NCBI GenBank assembly: GCA_022568115.1
Contig: JADFFP010000063.1
Span: 1 to 6,982, forward strand
DNA from: Pseudomonadota bacterium
Lineage (GTDB): Bacteria; Pseudomonadota; Alphaproteobacteria; Sphingomonadales; SMXR01
DNA length: 6,982 nt
Direction of reading: 5' to 3'
The position numbers were made by a program, and so were the translations under genes. Every line of letters begins with the position of its first letter. The first letter of the stretch is position 1. Under the pieces are notes generated by a model. It was not told where the DNA came from. It ran no database searches and saw only the letters and a program-made list of their open reading frames with translations. This document shows, piece by piece, positions 1 to 6,468 of this stretch.

Positions 1-1561
1 TCCCGGCGACCCTGACGGCCCGGGAAGCATCCAGAACGTGCAGTGTCTTGTCCTGGTAAGCCGGGGCAATCTTGAGCGCGGTATGAACCTTTGAGGTGGT
101 CGCCCCGCCGATCAGAAGCGGCTGGGTCATTCCTAATTTGGCCATGTCGTTTGCCACGGTCACCATTTCATCCAGCGAAGGGGTGATCAGACCGGATAAT
201 CCAACCAGGTCAACCTTATTTTCGTTTGCGGCTTTAAGGATTTTCCGGGAAGGAACCATGACGCCAAGGTCAATCACTTCATAATTGTTGCACTCCAGAA
301 CCACCCCGACAATATTTTTGCCGATATCATGAACGTCGCCCTTGACAGTCGCCAGAAGCACCTTGCCTTTGGTTCTGCTGGCCGCTTTTTCAGCTTCCAG
401 ATAAGGGGTCAGGACCCCGACCGCCTGCTTCATAACCCGGGCCGATTTCACCACCTGGGGCAAAAACATCTGGCCCGAGCCGAACAGCTCACCGACCACA
501 TCCATCCCGCGCATCAGCGGCCCTTCGATCACCGCCAGCGGCCGTTTCATCTTTTTCAGCGCCAGCAGGGTATCTTTTTCAATGTAGCCCGTGATCCCCT
601 TGATCAGCGCATAAGCGAGACGCTTTTCTACCGGTTTTTTGCGCCAGGCCTCGTCATCGCCGGTGCTGGCCGCCTTGTTGTCCGTGCTGTATTTTTTGGC
701 AATCTCCAGCAGCCGCTCGCCGGCATCCGGGCGGGTATTCAGGATAACATCCTCGACCCGCGCCTTCAGCTCTTTGGGGATTTCGGAATAAACATCCAGC
801 TGGCCGGCGTTGACAATCCCCATGGTCAGGCCGGCGCGGATGGCGTGATAAAGAAACACCGAGTGCATGGCCCGTCTGAGCGGTTCATTGCCGCGGAAGG
901 AAAACGACACATTTGATATCCCGCCGGAGATCTGCACCAGCGGAAAGTCGCGTCTGATATGACGGACCGCCTCAATAAAATCGGCAGCGTAGGAATTGTG
1001 CTCCTCGAGACCAGTGGCGACGGCGAAAACATTGGGATCGAAAATAATATCTTCCGGCGGAAAATCCGCCTTTTCGGTCAAAAGACGATACGCCCGGCGG
1101 CAAATCTCAAGGCGCTTTTCCAGGGTAGCCGCCTGGCCTTTTTCGTCAAAGCCCATGACCACCGCGGCGGCGCCAAACCGGCGCAGGATTTTGGCCTGCT
1201 CCAGGAACGGCGCTTCCCCTTCCTTGAGGCTGATCGAATTGACGATCGCCTTGCCCTGTACACACTTGAGGCCGGCTTCGATCACCTCCCATCTGGAGCT
1301 GTCGATCATGATCGGGACTTTTGCCACATCTGGCTCAACGGCGATCAGTTTGAGAAATGTCGTCATCGCTTCCACGCCATCCAGCAGGGCATCATCCATG
1401 TTGATGTCGATGATGTTGGCCCCGGCCCGGATCTGCTGTTCGGCAACCTCAATCGCCCCGGTATATTCCTCCTGCTGGATAAGTTTCCGGAAGCGCGCGG
1501 AGCCGGCGACGTTGGTGCGTTCGCCGATCAGGACGAAGGATGAGGAAAAAACGTCGCTCAT
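1..1561 (-). CDS. metH: Methionine synthase, second polypeptide (pterin-binding, B12-cap and B12-binding domains), 3' end outside window
   Basis: This is the cobalamin-dependent methionine synthase without its homocysteine domain; 520 codons are visible and the frame runs open off the left edge. The start ATG overlaps the stop of the upstream homocysteine-domain gene as ATGA, so translation is probably coupled. Translation aligns by eye with E. coli MetH from about its residue 350. Residues 10-270 are the pterin-binding barrel ([63 protein letters not shown]). Residues 310-390 are the cap domain ([28 protein letters not shown]). Residues 400-520 are the Rossmann-like cobalamin domain with DVHDIG (D409, H411, G414); H411 would be the cobalt-ligating histidine, and [12 protein letters not shown] and LIGGATTS follow. 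It passes the methyl group of 5-methyl-THF to cobalamin and then to homocysteine bound by the partner protein. The AdoMet reactivation domain, if present, lies outside the window. Confidence 0.95.
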   Translation of the reverse strand, partial: MSDVFSSSFVLIGERTNVAGSARFRKLIQQEEYTGAIEVAEQQIRAGANIIDINMDDALLDGVEAMTTFLKLIAVEPDVAKVPIMIDSSRWEVIEAGLKCVQGKAIVNSISLKEGEAPFLEQAKILRRFGAAAVVMGFDEKGQAATLEKRLEICRRAYRLLTEKADFPPEDIIFDPNVFAVATGLEEHNSYAADFIEAVRHIRRDFPLVQISGGISNVSFSFRGNEPLRRAMHSVFLYHAIRAGLTMGIVNAGQLDVYSEIPKELKARVEDVILNTRPDAGERLLEIAKKYSTDNKAASTGDDEAWRKKPVEKRLAYALIKGITGYIEKDTLLALKKMKRPLAVIEGPLMRGMDVVGELFGSGQMFLPQVVKSARVMKQAVGVLTPYLEAEKAASRTKGKVLLATVKGDVHDIGKNIVGVVLECNNYEVIDLGVMVPSRKILKAANENKVDLVGLSGLITPSLDEMVTVANDMAKLGMTQPLLIGGATTSKVHTALKIAPAYQDKTLHVLDASRAVRVAG

Positions 1562-2625
1562 TGGGCCGCCACCGTCAGCGCCTCAAGGCCCGCTAATCTC
1601 AGCGCCGGTTGGCATTCCGGAATTTCCCGCGGGGGGAATTTCCCGGCATATTTGGCAATCGCGCGAATATGGTCCGGGGTGGTGCCACAGCAGCCGCCAA
1701 CGATGTTCAAGAATCCCGACTTGGCCCATTCCGCCAGCTCCGAGGCGGTCATGTCCGGGGTTTCGGTATATTCCCCCAGCTCGTTGGGCAGCCCGGCATT
1801 GGGGTAGGCAATGACCATGGTGTCGGCAATCCGCGACAGTTCCGAGACAAAGGGCCGCAAGTCCTGGGCCCCGAAGGCGCAATTCAGGCCCACCACAAAG
1901 GGGTTGGCATGGCGGATCGAATACCAGAAGGCCTCGACCGTCTGGCCGGAAAGGGTTCGTCCGGAGAGATCGGTAACCGTTAATGACAGCGCCAGCGGGA
2001 TAGCTTGCGCCAACTGGGATTTCAATTCTTCCACCGCGACAATCACCGCCTTGGCGTTGAGGGTGTCGAAAATGGTCTCGGCCAGCAGAAAATCGGCGCC
2101 CCCTTCCATCAGTCCCCGGGCGGCTTCTTTATAACTGTTTTTCATCTGATCGAAGTCAACCGCCCGGAAAGCCGGGTCGCTGACCTTGGGCGAGACCGAA
2201 AGGGTCTTGTTGGTGGGGCCAAGAGCGCCGGCGACAAACCTGGGCCGGTCAGGAGTATGCAGGCTGAATTTGTCCGCCGCTTGGCGGGCCAGCCGGGCTC
2301 CTTCAAAATTGATTTTATAGGCAAACTTTTCAGTCCCGTATTCGCTTTGCGAGATTGAGGTGCCGTTAAAGGTGTTGGTCTCAATAATATCGGCCCCGGC
2401 TTTGAGATATTCCTCATGGACTTTCCCGATCACCTCAGGTGCGGTCAGGTTCAGGATATCCTGGTTGCCCTTGAGGTCTTTGCCGATAACTTGAAAGTCA
2501 CCGCCCTGGTAATCCGCCTCGCAAAGTCTCAATCCCTGCAGCACCGTTCCCATGGCGCCATCGAGAATCAGGATGCGCTCCCGGGCCTCGGTCAAAAGCC
2601 TCTTTATGCCCTTACCCCTGGTCAT
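1558..2625 (-). CDS. metH: Methionine synthase, first polypeptide (homocysteine S-methyltransferase domain, zinc site)
   Basis: A 355-residue stand-alone homocysteine-binding module of methionine synthase. It carries the N-terminal ILDGAMGT motif (near residue 19), [34 protein letters not shown], and the zinc/thiolate ligands C249 (VGLNC) and C312-C313 (GGCCGTTP). These sit within two residues of E. coli MetH C247, C310 and C311. Zinc activates homocysteine, which accepts the methyl group from cobalamin carried by the next gene's product. I chose the ATG at 2625 because GGGAGAGA lies 5-7 bases upstream and the protein then begins just before the conserved barrel. An in-frame ATG at 2670 adds 15 residues but has no ribosome binding site. 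The gene overlaps the end of metF by 14 bp and ends in ATGA with the next gene. A betaine- or S-methylmethionine-homocysteine methyltransferase is the alternative, but adjacency to the remaining MetH domains argues strongly for split MetH. Confidence 0.95.
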   Translation of the reverse strand: MTRGKGIKRLLTEARERILILDGAMGTVLQGLRLCEADYQGGDFQVIGKDLKGNQDILNLTAPEVIGKVHEEYLKAGADIIETNTFNGTSISQSEYGTEKFAYKINFEGARLARQAADKFSLHTPDRPRFVAGALGPTNKTLSVSPKVSDPAFRAVDFDQMKNSYKEAARGLMEGGADFLLAETIFDTLNAKAVIVAVEELKSQLAQAIPLALSLTVTDLSGRTLSGQTVEAFWYSIRHANPFVVGLNCAFGAQDLRPFVSELSRIADTMVIAYPNAGLPNELGEYTETPDMTASELAEWAKSGFLNIVGGCCGTTPDHIRAIAKYAGKFPPREIPECQPALRLAGLEALTVAAQ

Positions 2626-3538
2626 TTTTTTCTCTCCCAGGGCGCAGGCCCAGCAAATGACAAATGGCATAGGCCAGCGGCGCCCGGTTGAGGGTGTAAA
2701 AATGAAAATCCTGAACCCCCCCGGCGTTCAGGCGCTTGACCATTTCACCGGCAACAGTGGCGGCCACCAGGGGGCGGGTTTCCGGGTGGTCGTCAAGGCC
2801 CTCGAACAACTCAGACAGCCAGACCGGCACGGTCGTTCCGCACAGCTTTGCAAATTTTTTCAATTGCTTGACATTGGTCACCGGCAGGATGCCGGGAACA
2901 ACCGGCACCTCGATTCCATAAGAGCGGACGTGATCCAGGAAGCGGAAATACTGGTCGGTCTCGAAAAAAAACTGGGTAATGGCGCGGGTCGCCCCGGCAT
3001 CGATTTTGCGCTTCAGGTTGTCCAGATCGGCGGCCAGATTGGGACTGTCGGGGTGGGTTTCAGGATAGCACGCGACCGAGATTTCAAAATCCCCGATCTC
3101 ACGGATGCCGCTGACCAGGTCGGCGGCGTTGTCATAGCCGCCGGGGTGGGGGGTGTAGGTGTTTGTCCCAGTGGGCGGATCCCCGCGCAAGGCCACGATA
3201 TGGCGCACACCTTCGTCCCGGTATTCTTTTACGATGGCGTCAACCTGGTCCCGGGTTGCCCCGACACAGGTCAGATGCGCCGCCGGGGTCAGATCTGTTT
3301 CCTTCAGGATGCGTTTGATAGTGGCATGGGTACGCTCGCGCGTCGAGCCGCCGGCGCCATAGGTGACTGAAACGAAATTTGGATTAAGAGGCGCCAGTTT
3401 CTGGATCGAGGCCCAAAGCGTCTTTTCCATTTTTTCGCTGGCCGGAGGGAAAAATTCGAACGACACCGAAATGTCACCGGGGTTAAGCGAATAAAGCGAG
3501 GACTGCAGCCCCCTCAGATAATCCTGGCTCGGGGTCAT
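2612..3538 (-). CDS. metF: 5,10-methylenetetrahydrofolate reductase
   Basis: FAD-dependent cytosolic enzyme that reduces 5,10-methylene-THF to 5-methyl-THF, the methyl donor for the methionine synthase encoded just downstream. The 308-residue product is close to E. coli MetF (296). Visible family motifs are VSFEFFPP with catalytic Glu at residue 28, SVTYGAGGSTRERT (57-70), HLTCVGATR (88-96), and ALRGDPP with Asp120; these two residues have the same numbers as E. coli E28 and D120. Later motifs are FFFETDQYFRFLD, VPGILPVTN and FHFYTLNR near the C-terminus. The ATG overlaps the stop of the upstream regulator gene as ATGA, with only a weak purine stretch upstream, so re-initiation by coupled ribosomes is likely. 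It sits second in the operon and overlaps metH part 1 by 14 bp. Codon use and reading frame look intact, with no sign of truncation. Confidence 0.97.
   Translation of the reverse strand: MTPSQDYLRGLQSSLYSLNPGDISVSFEFFPPASEKMEKTLWASIQKLAPLNPNFVSVTYGAGGSTRERTHATIKRILKETDLTPAAHLTCVGATRDQVDAIVKEYRDEGVRHIVALRGDPPTGTNTYTPHPGGYDNAADLVSGIREIGDFEISVACYPETHPDSPNLAADLDNLKRKIDAGATRAITQFFFETDQYFRFLDHVRSYGIEVPVVPGILPVTNVKQLKKFAKLCGTTVPVWLSELFEGLDDHPETRPLVAATVAGEMVKRLNAGGVQDFHFYTLNRAPLAYAICHLLGLRPGREKNDQG
2631..2638 (-). promoter_or_regulatory. Ribosome binding site choosing the metH part 1 start
   Basis: On the minus strand GGGAGAGA is followed by an A-rich stretch and the ATG at 2625. It lies inside the last codons of metF or just before them, as expected for an overlapping operon junction. 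No comparable sequence precedes the ATG at 2670. Confidence 0.6.
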
Positions 3539-4503
3539 TTGACGACTTTCAGAGAGTTCCGGCTTTTTTTCGCGGCGCGCTTTTTTTCAAACTGCCAGAT
3601 GTTGACGGTCAGCTTGCCGCCGGCAAGCGGGATTGTGGAAACCTCTTTTAAGCCAGCCTCTTTGGCATACGCGGCGATTTCCTTTGCTTCAAAGCCGAGC
3701 CTCCGGTGGGCGTGCTGCTCGCGCAAGAACTCCATCTCGTGCGAGGCGAAATCGACGATCAGCATGATGCCGCCTTCTTTTAAAACCCGGCCGGCTTCAC
3801 AAAGCGCGCTTTCCGGGTCATCGGCAAAATGCAGCACCTGATGAAAAATCACCGCGTCCTGGCTGGCATTGCCGACCGGGATCGAATACATATCGCCGAG
3901 CCGCACCTGGCAGTTGGTGATGTGCTTTTCGGCCAGCATGGCGCGCGCCACCGAGAGCATTTCACGGGAAAGATCGATGCCCAGGCCGCGTTCGATGTGG
4001 GGGGAGAAAATTTCCAGAATACGCCCGGTGCCAGTGCCGATATCCAAAAGGGTGTCGATTTTTTTGCCCTTCAAGGCTTCAAACAGGTGCTGCTCGACAT
4101 CCTCTTCAGGCACGTAGAGCGAGCGGATGCGGTTCCAGTCGGCGGCGTTGGCGCGGAAATATTCCGCTGCTTGCTTGGCCCGGGCGCCGCGGATCATGCT
4201 GAGGCGCTCCAGATCGCGGGTATGGATCGGATCACCCCCGGGGATCAGGTCAACCAGCGTGCGCGCCAGGTAAGAGGCTTCCTCATCTTCGGCCAGCCGG
4301 TAGAACGCCCAGGTTCCTTCCTGGAAACGCGACAGCAGCCCGGCTTCGCTCAAAAGTTTCAGGTGACGGCTGACCCTCGGCTGGCTTTGGCCCAAAATCT
4401 GGGTGAGCTCGGTGACCGTCAGTTCGCCGTGGCCCAAGAGGCCGATAATACGCAGGCGGGTCGGCTCACCGGCCGCGCGCAATATGCCAAGAAGCTTGTC
4501 CAA
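3535..4503 (-). CDS. ArsR-family regulator fused to a SAM-methyltransferase-like domain (SahR-like regulator of methionine genes)
   Basis: Two-domain protein of 322 residues from the chosen TTG. The first ~75 residues form an ArsR winged helix (RAAGEPTRLRIIGLL, then LTVTELTQILGQSQPRVSRHLKLLSEAGLL and a wing with AFYRL). After a helical linker, a class I methyltransferase fold follows, with the glycine-rich LLDIGTGTGRI, an acidic LGIDLS at the end of strand 2, HQVLHFADDP and a C-terminal GGKLTVNIWQFEKK. The position of the classical ArsR metal site ELCVC is here ELTVTEL, with no cysteines, so metal sensing is unlikely. Proteins of this architecture next to metF/metH resemble SahR, a repressor that binds S-adenosylhomocysteine; I infer that role. 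It heads the operon and has a palindrome over its own promoter. Start: TTG at 4503 gives MDKLLGILRAAGEPTRL and a well-spaced GGGGAGG; ATG 4509 and TTG 4524 are alternatives. The lysine-rich tail (KKRAAKKSRNS) is encoded partly by two A7 runs. Confidence 0.88.
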   Translation of the reverse strand: MDKLLGILRAAGEPTRLRIIGLLGHGELTVTELTQILGQSQPRVSRHLKLLSEAGLLSRFQEGTWAFYRLAEDEEASYLARTLVDLIPGGDPIHTRDLERLSMIRGARAKQAAEYFRANAADWNRIRSLYVPEEDVEQHLFEALKGKKIDTLLDIGTGTGRILEIFSPHIERGLGIDLSREMLSVARAMLAEKHITNCQVRLGDMYSIPVGNASQDAVIFHQVLHFADDPESALCEAGRVLKEGGIMLIVDFASHEMEFLREQHAHRRLGFEAKEIAAYAKEAGLKEVSTIPLAGGKLTVNIWQFEKKRAAKKSRNSLKVVK

Positions 4504-4509
4504 ACCCAT

Positions 4510-4516
4510 CCTCCCC
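4510..4516 (-). promoter_or_regulatory. Strong Shine-Dalgarno deciding a TTG start for the ArsR/methyltransferase gene
   Basis: Minus-strand GGGGAGG ends directly against an in-frame ATG (4509), leaving no room for a ribosome to use that ATG. It is six bases from the TTG at 4503, the usual spacing. The resulting N-terminus also begins where such regulators, as I recall them, usually begin. The upstream TTG at 4524 has no ribosome binding site. Confidence 0.6.
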
Positions 4517-4538
4517 GTGTTCAATTTACAAGGGAACG

Positions 4539-4562
4539 ATATATAAAGATATATTTATATAT
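4539..4562. promoter_or_regulatory. 24-bp palindromic operator, probable site of the adjacent ArsR-type regulator
   Basis: The left half reads ATATATAAAGAT and the right half ATATTTATATAT; 11 of 12 base pairs are symmetric, the only break being G4548 opposite A4553. The palindrome covers the whole spacer and the -10 box of the methionine-operon promoter, so a bound dimer would block RNA polymerase. AT-rich palindromes of this type upstream of ArsR-like regulators of methionine genes fit autoregulation, in the manner described for SahR. Binding by the product of 3535-4503 is inference. The site lies 125 bp upstream of the divergent gene's ATG, so it might also affect that gene. Confidence 0.65.
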
Positions 4563-4568
4563 TGTAAA
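4540..4568 (-). promoter_or_regulatory. Sigma-70-type promoter of the methionine operon
   Basis: On the minus strand the -35 TTTACA (4568-4563) is separated by exactly 17 bp from the -10 TATATA (4545-4540). Transcription would start near 4533, giving a leader of about 30 bases before the TTG at 4503 that contains its GGGGAGG. No riboswitch-sized structured leader fits, so control is expected at the DNA level through the overlapping palindrome. The region is AT-rich, so the boxes could partly be chance, but spacing and position are good. Confidence 0.6.
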
Positions 4569-4686
4569 CACCTTGAGAAAACAAAACCAGATTTAATTTA
4601 TAGATTTCTTGCGGTGAAAACATTTATTATGTAACCCTCAATGACATTAATGAACCGAGGCAGTTTTGAAAAAGTTGGAGAAAACC

Positions 4687-5469
4687 ATGAAAAATATATT
4701 ATTAGCGATTTTCCTGTTTGGCTTTGGCGTCCTGGCCAGCGAGGTTAGCCATCATTTTATGGGCGACCCAACAATAATAGCGAACAGGGAAGCGTTCCTG
4801 ACAGTGGGAAAGGGCGACTACCCCAGTGAATATGGGTTTTCCGATTCCGTTTATCTGGTGCTGGATAAAGAAACCAGAAAAGACGACGCCACAATAGTTT
4901 TCCGGGACGCGGGAAACGCGCGCGCAGAAATCGGCCTGGTTGAGGATAACGATTTTCATATAAAAACCGTAACCGGAAACTACCCGGATGAAATTTTTGT
5001 TGACCGGTTTCTGGTTCGCTCTACCGGGGAAGTTGACTCTCTGGGCAAGATCATGCGTCAATACGCGACTTCCGGGGTTCCAATATTCGCGGTCGGGGAT
5101 ACCGATGGATCAAGCACCGGGTCCGGGGTTGAAATTTCCTACGATCATGCCGCCGGGATTGGCAATATCGTCTCGATATCGCGGGATGTTTCATATCGCC
5201 AACTCAATTTTTCCGGCGCCTCTTTTTCCTTTTATGCCGGTGGGGCTGAAATTGGCAGTGATCCGGTTGTCTCAATTACTCCCGGGGGGCTTAGTACCTC
5301 AGGCATTGCCGGGGTTGGAACCTACACGGTTGCAACGCTTCCGGCGCCGGTCCCCGGGGGTATGATCTATGTCTCTGACGGGGCCGCGGGCAACCCTGTT
5401 CTTAGCTTTTCAGAGGGGACCAACTGGTTTCGAAGCGATACCCTAACCATCGTTTCCGCTAACGAATGA
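4687..5469 (+). CDS. Exported protein built from phage tail-fibre-like modules
   Basis: Product of 260 residues, no cysteine, function unknown. Residues 1-17 look like a Sec signal peptide (MKN, hydrophobic ILLAIFLFGFGVLA, cleavage plausible at VLA-SE). The mature part falls into three stretches that each recall alphaproteobacterial prophage tail proteins. Around 65-120 is an ATIVFRD...RAEIGL...DNDFHIK...STGEV pattern. Around 146-205 is GSGVEISYD...GNIVSISRD...YRQLNFSGASFSFYAGG...VSITPGG, typical of fibre repeats. Residues 211-260 are TYTVATLPAP...GGMIYVSDGAAGNPVLSFSEGTNW. These matches are from memory, not a search. Start: ATG 4687 has GGAG six bases upstream; a TTG at 4666 with GAGG would add seven residues. 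It is transcribed away from the methionine operon and converges on the next gene with a 15-bp gap. No other phage gene is near, so it is either a domesticated or stray tail-fibre piece or a surface/periplasmic protein sharing these folds. Confidence 0.8.
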   Translation: MKNILLAIFLFGFGVLASEVSHHFMGDPTIIANREAFLTVGKGDYPSEYGFSDSVYLVLDKETRKDDATIVFRDAGNARAEIGLVEDNDFHIKTVTGNYPDEIFVDRFLVRSTGEVDSLGKIMRQYATSGVPIFAVGDTDGSSTGSGVEISYDHAAGIGNIVSISRDVSYRQLNFSGASFSFYAGGAEIGSDPVVSITPGGLSTSGIAGVGTYTVATLPAPVPGGMIYVSDGAAGNPVLSFSEGTNWFRSDTLTIVSANE

Positions 5470-5484
5470 GGGGCAATTAATTAA

Positions 5485-6420
5485 TCAATTTTCAATTTTG
5501 TCACCCCGGATCAGGAAGCGGCCGCCAAAGGTCATCGCAACGCCCTGCCCGGTGAATGCAATGTGGTCTTTTTCCACACGACGGCCGAGAATGGCATGAA
5601 TGTGCAGGTGCGGCTCAGTGGTGTTTCCGGTATTCCCCACCTCGGCCAGTGATTGTCCCCGGCTGACCGTATCCCCGACCTCAACTTTGAGGCTGCCCTC
5701 CCTTAAATGCGCCAGCAGGATACTGTGCCCCTGGCAATAAAGGATGATGTGATTGCCAAGCAAATTATCAGGGTCCGTGACCATTGCCCGTTGATCTGTC
5801 AGGTGGCCATTGGCTGCGATAACCTCTCCTTGACAAGGGGCAACGATTTCATTTCCAAAAATCTGATAACTCTCAGGCGCGCCGGGAAGCAGGCCTCCGG
5901 CCCGAAACCCAAACCCGTTCAACTCGACAATATCCAGCGCATAGCGTTGGGCCTTGACCGGGTAATGATGGTTTACGTTTTTATTGGCGCCGCCGTGGCC
6001 AATAAAAAAGGTTCCGCCGGTCAGCGGGAATTCCAGCTCAAGCGCGGGTTCTTCATAATCTCTGGCGTTCAGAAAGGTTGGGATATTTGCCAAAAAAATA
6101 GCGGATAAAACAAGGTTAAGCCCGCTGGCAAAATAAATTTTGAAACGTTTATCGGAACCCCACCGGGCAGGCAGTCCTTGTCTTACCTTCAGAATAAGGA
6201 CGACGGCAAAGGCCACCCCGAAAACCGGCGGCCAGAAAACCCCGACCCACCCCCAGCCGGCCCCCAACAGCCACATGAAAGTAAGATAAGAGGCGGTCAA
6301 AAGAACAATGCTGAAGAAAAATATTTTCCCCTCAGGCTTGGCATTGTAGATCCAGAAAATAAAAGCCACCGGCAAAACCAGATGCATGAATACCGTCAGA
6401 AAGATAAGAAAGTAGATCAT
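5485..6420 (-). CDS. Membrane-anchored M23-family (LytM-like) peptidase domain protein
   Basis: Protein of 311 residues. The N-terminal 120 residues hold about four hydrophobic segments (roughly 2-25, 33-52, 56-77, 96-115), then a C-terminal domain likely on the outer face of the membrane. This domain carries M23 hallmarks: QRYALDIV with D163, GNEIVAPCQGEVIAA, GNHIILY, LLAHL (H238), a GDTVSRGQSLAEVGNTGNT stretch and EPHLHIHA (H271, H273). The family cleaves peptidoglycan cross-bridges or peptide stems with zinc, or serves as a non-catalytic activator. The usual H-x3-D has Arg at the His position (R159 four residues before D163); H151-H152 lie just upstream and may substitute, so activity is uncertain. 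The start ATG 6420 has no Shine-Dalgarno and an in-frame stop lies 12 bases upstream, so no longer form exists. It follows ettA by 48 bp on the same strand, with possible co-transcription. Confidence 0.85.
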   Translation of the reverse strand: MIYFLIFLTVFMHLVLPVAFIFWIYNAKPEGKIFFFSIVLLTASYLTFMWLLGAGWGWVGVFWPPVFGVAFAVVLILKVRQGLPARWGSDKRFKIYFASGLNLVLSAIFLANIPTFLNARDYEEPALELEFPLTGGTFFIGHGGANKNVNHHYPVKAQRYALDIVELNGFGFRAGGLLPGAPESYQIFGNEIVAPCQGEVIAANGHLTDQRAMVTDPDNLLGNHIILYCQGHSILLAHLREGSLKVEVGDTVSRGQSLAEVGNTGNTTEPHLHIHAILGRRVEKDHIAFTGQGVAMTFGGRFLIRGDKIEN

Positions 6421-6468
6421 GGCGGGAGGCTATCATTGGCCCGCTGGAAATTACAATATATCTTTTAT

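Noticed and set aside
1619..1646. Direct repeat of GGAATTTCCCG with a 17-bp period
   Set aside because: It lies inside the metH part 1 coding region near the C-terminus (KFPP...EIPE) and looks like codon coincidence; no sign of a binding site or mobile end.
329..1814. Long plus-strand open frames opposite metH (e.g. 329-916, 959-1543, 996-1814)
   Set aside because: They mirror well-conserved minus-strand MetH sequence, have low-complexity Arg/Pro/Ala-rich translations and no recognisable domains. They are antisense shadows.
3562..3588. Two T7 runs in the 3' end of the ArsR/methyltransferase gene (A7 on the coding strand), possible frameshift slip sites
   Set aside because: They encode the lysine-rich tail and the zero frame ends in a clean ATGA junction with metF, so no frameshift is needed to explain the layout.
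4504..4540. Possible SAM or cobalamin riboswitch in the leader of the methionine operon
   Set aside because: The predicted leader is only about 30 bases and shows no conserved riboswitch core; the B12-box type sequence and SAM-II-like pseudoknot are not seen.
3829..4596. Plus-strand open frame of 255 codons opposite the regulator gene
   Set aside because: Fully overlaps the regulator coding sequence and its promoter/operator, with no domain or ribosome binding site; a shadow.
5470..5507. GGGG (5470-5473) and CCCC (5504-5507) flanking an AT-rich stretch between the convergent genes, a possible shared terminator
   Set aside because: Only four perfect GC pairs plus three interrupted ones, a long loop and no clean U-tract on either strand. 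Not enough for an intrinsic terminator.
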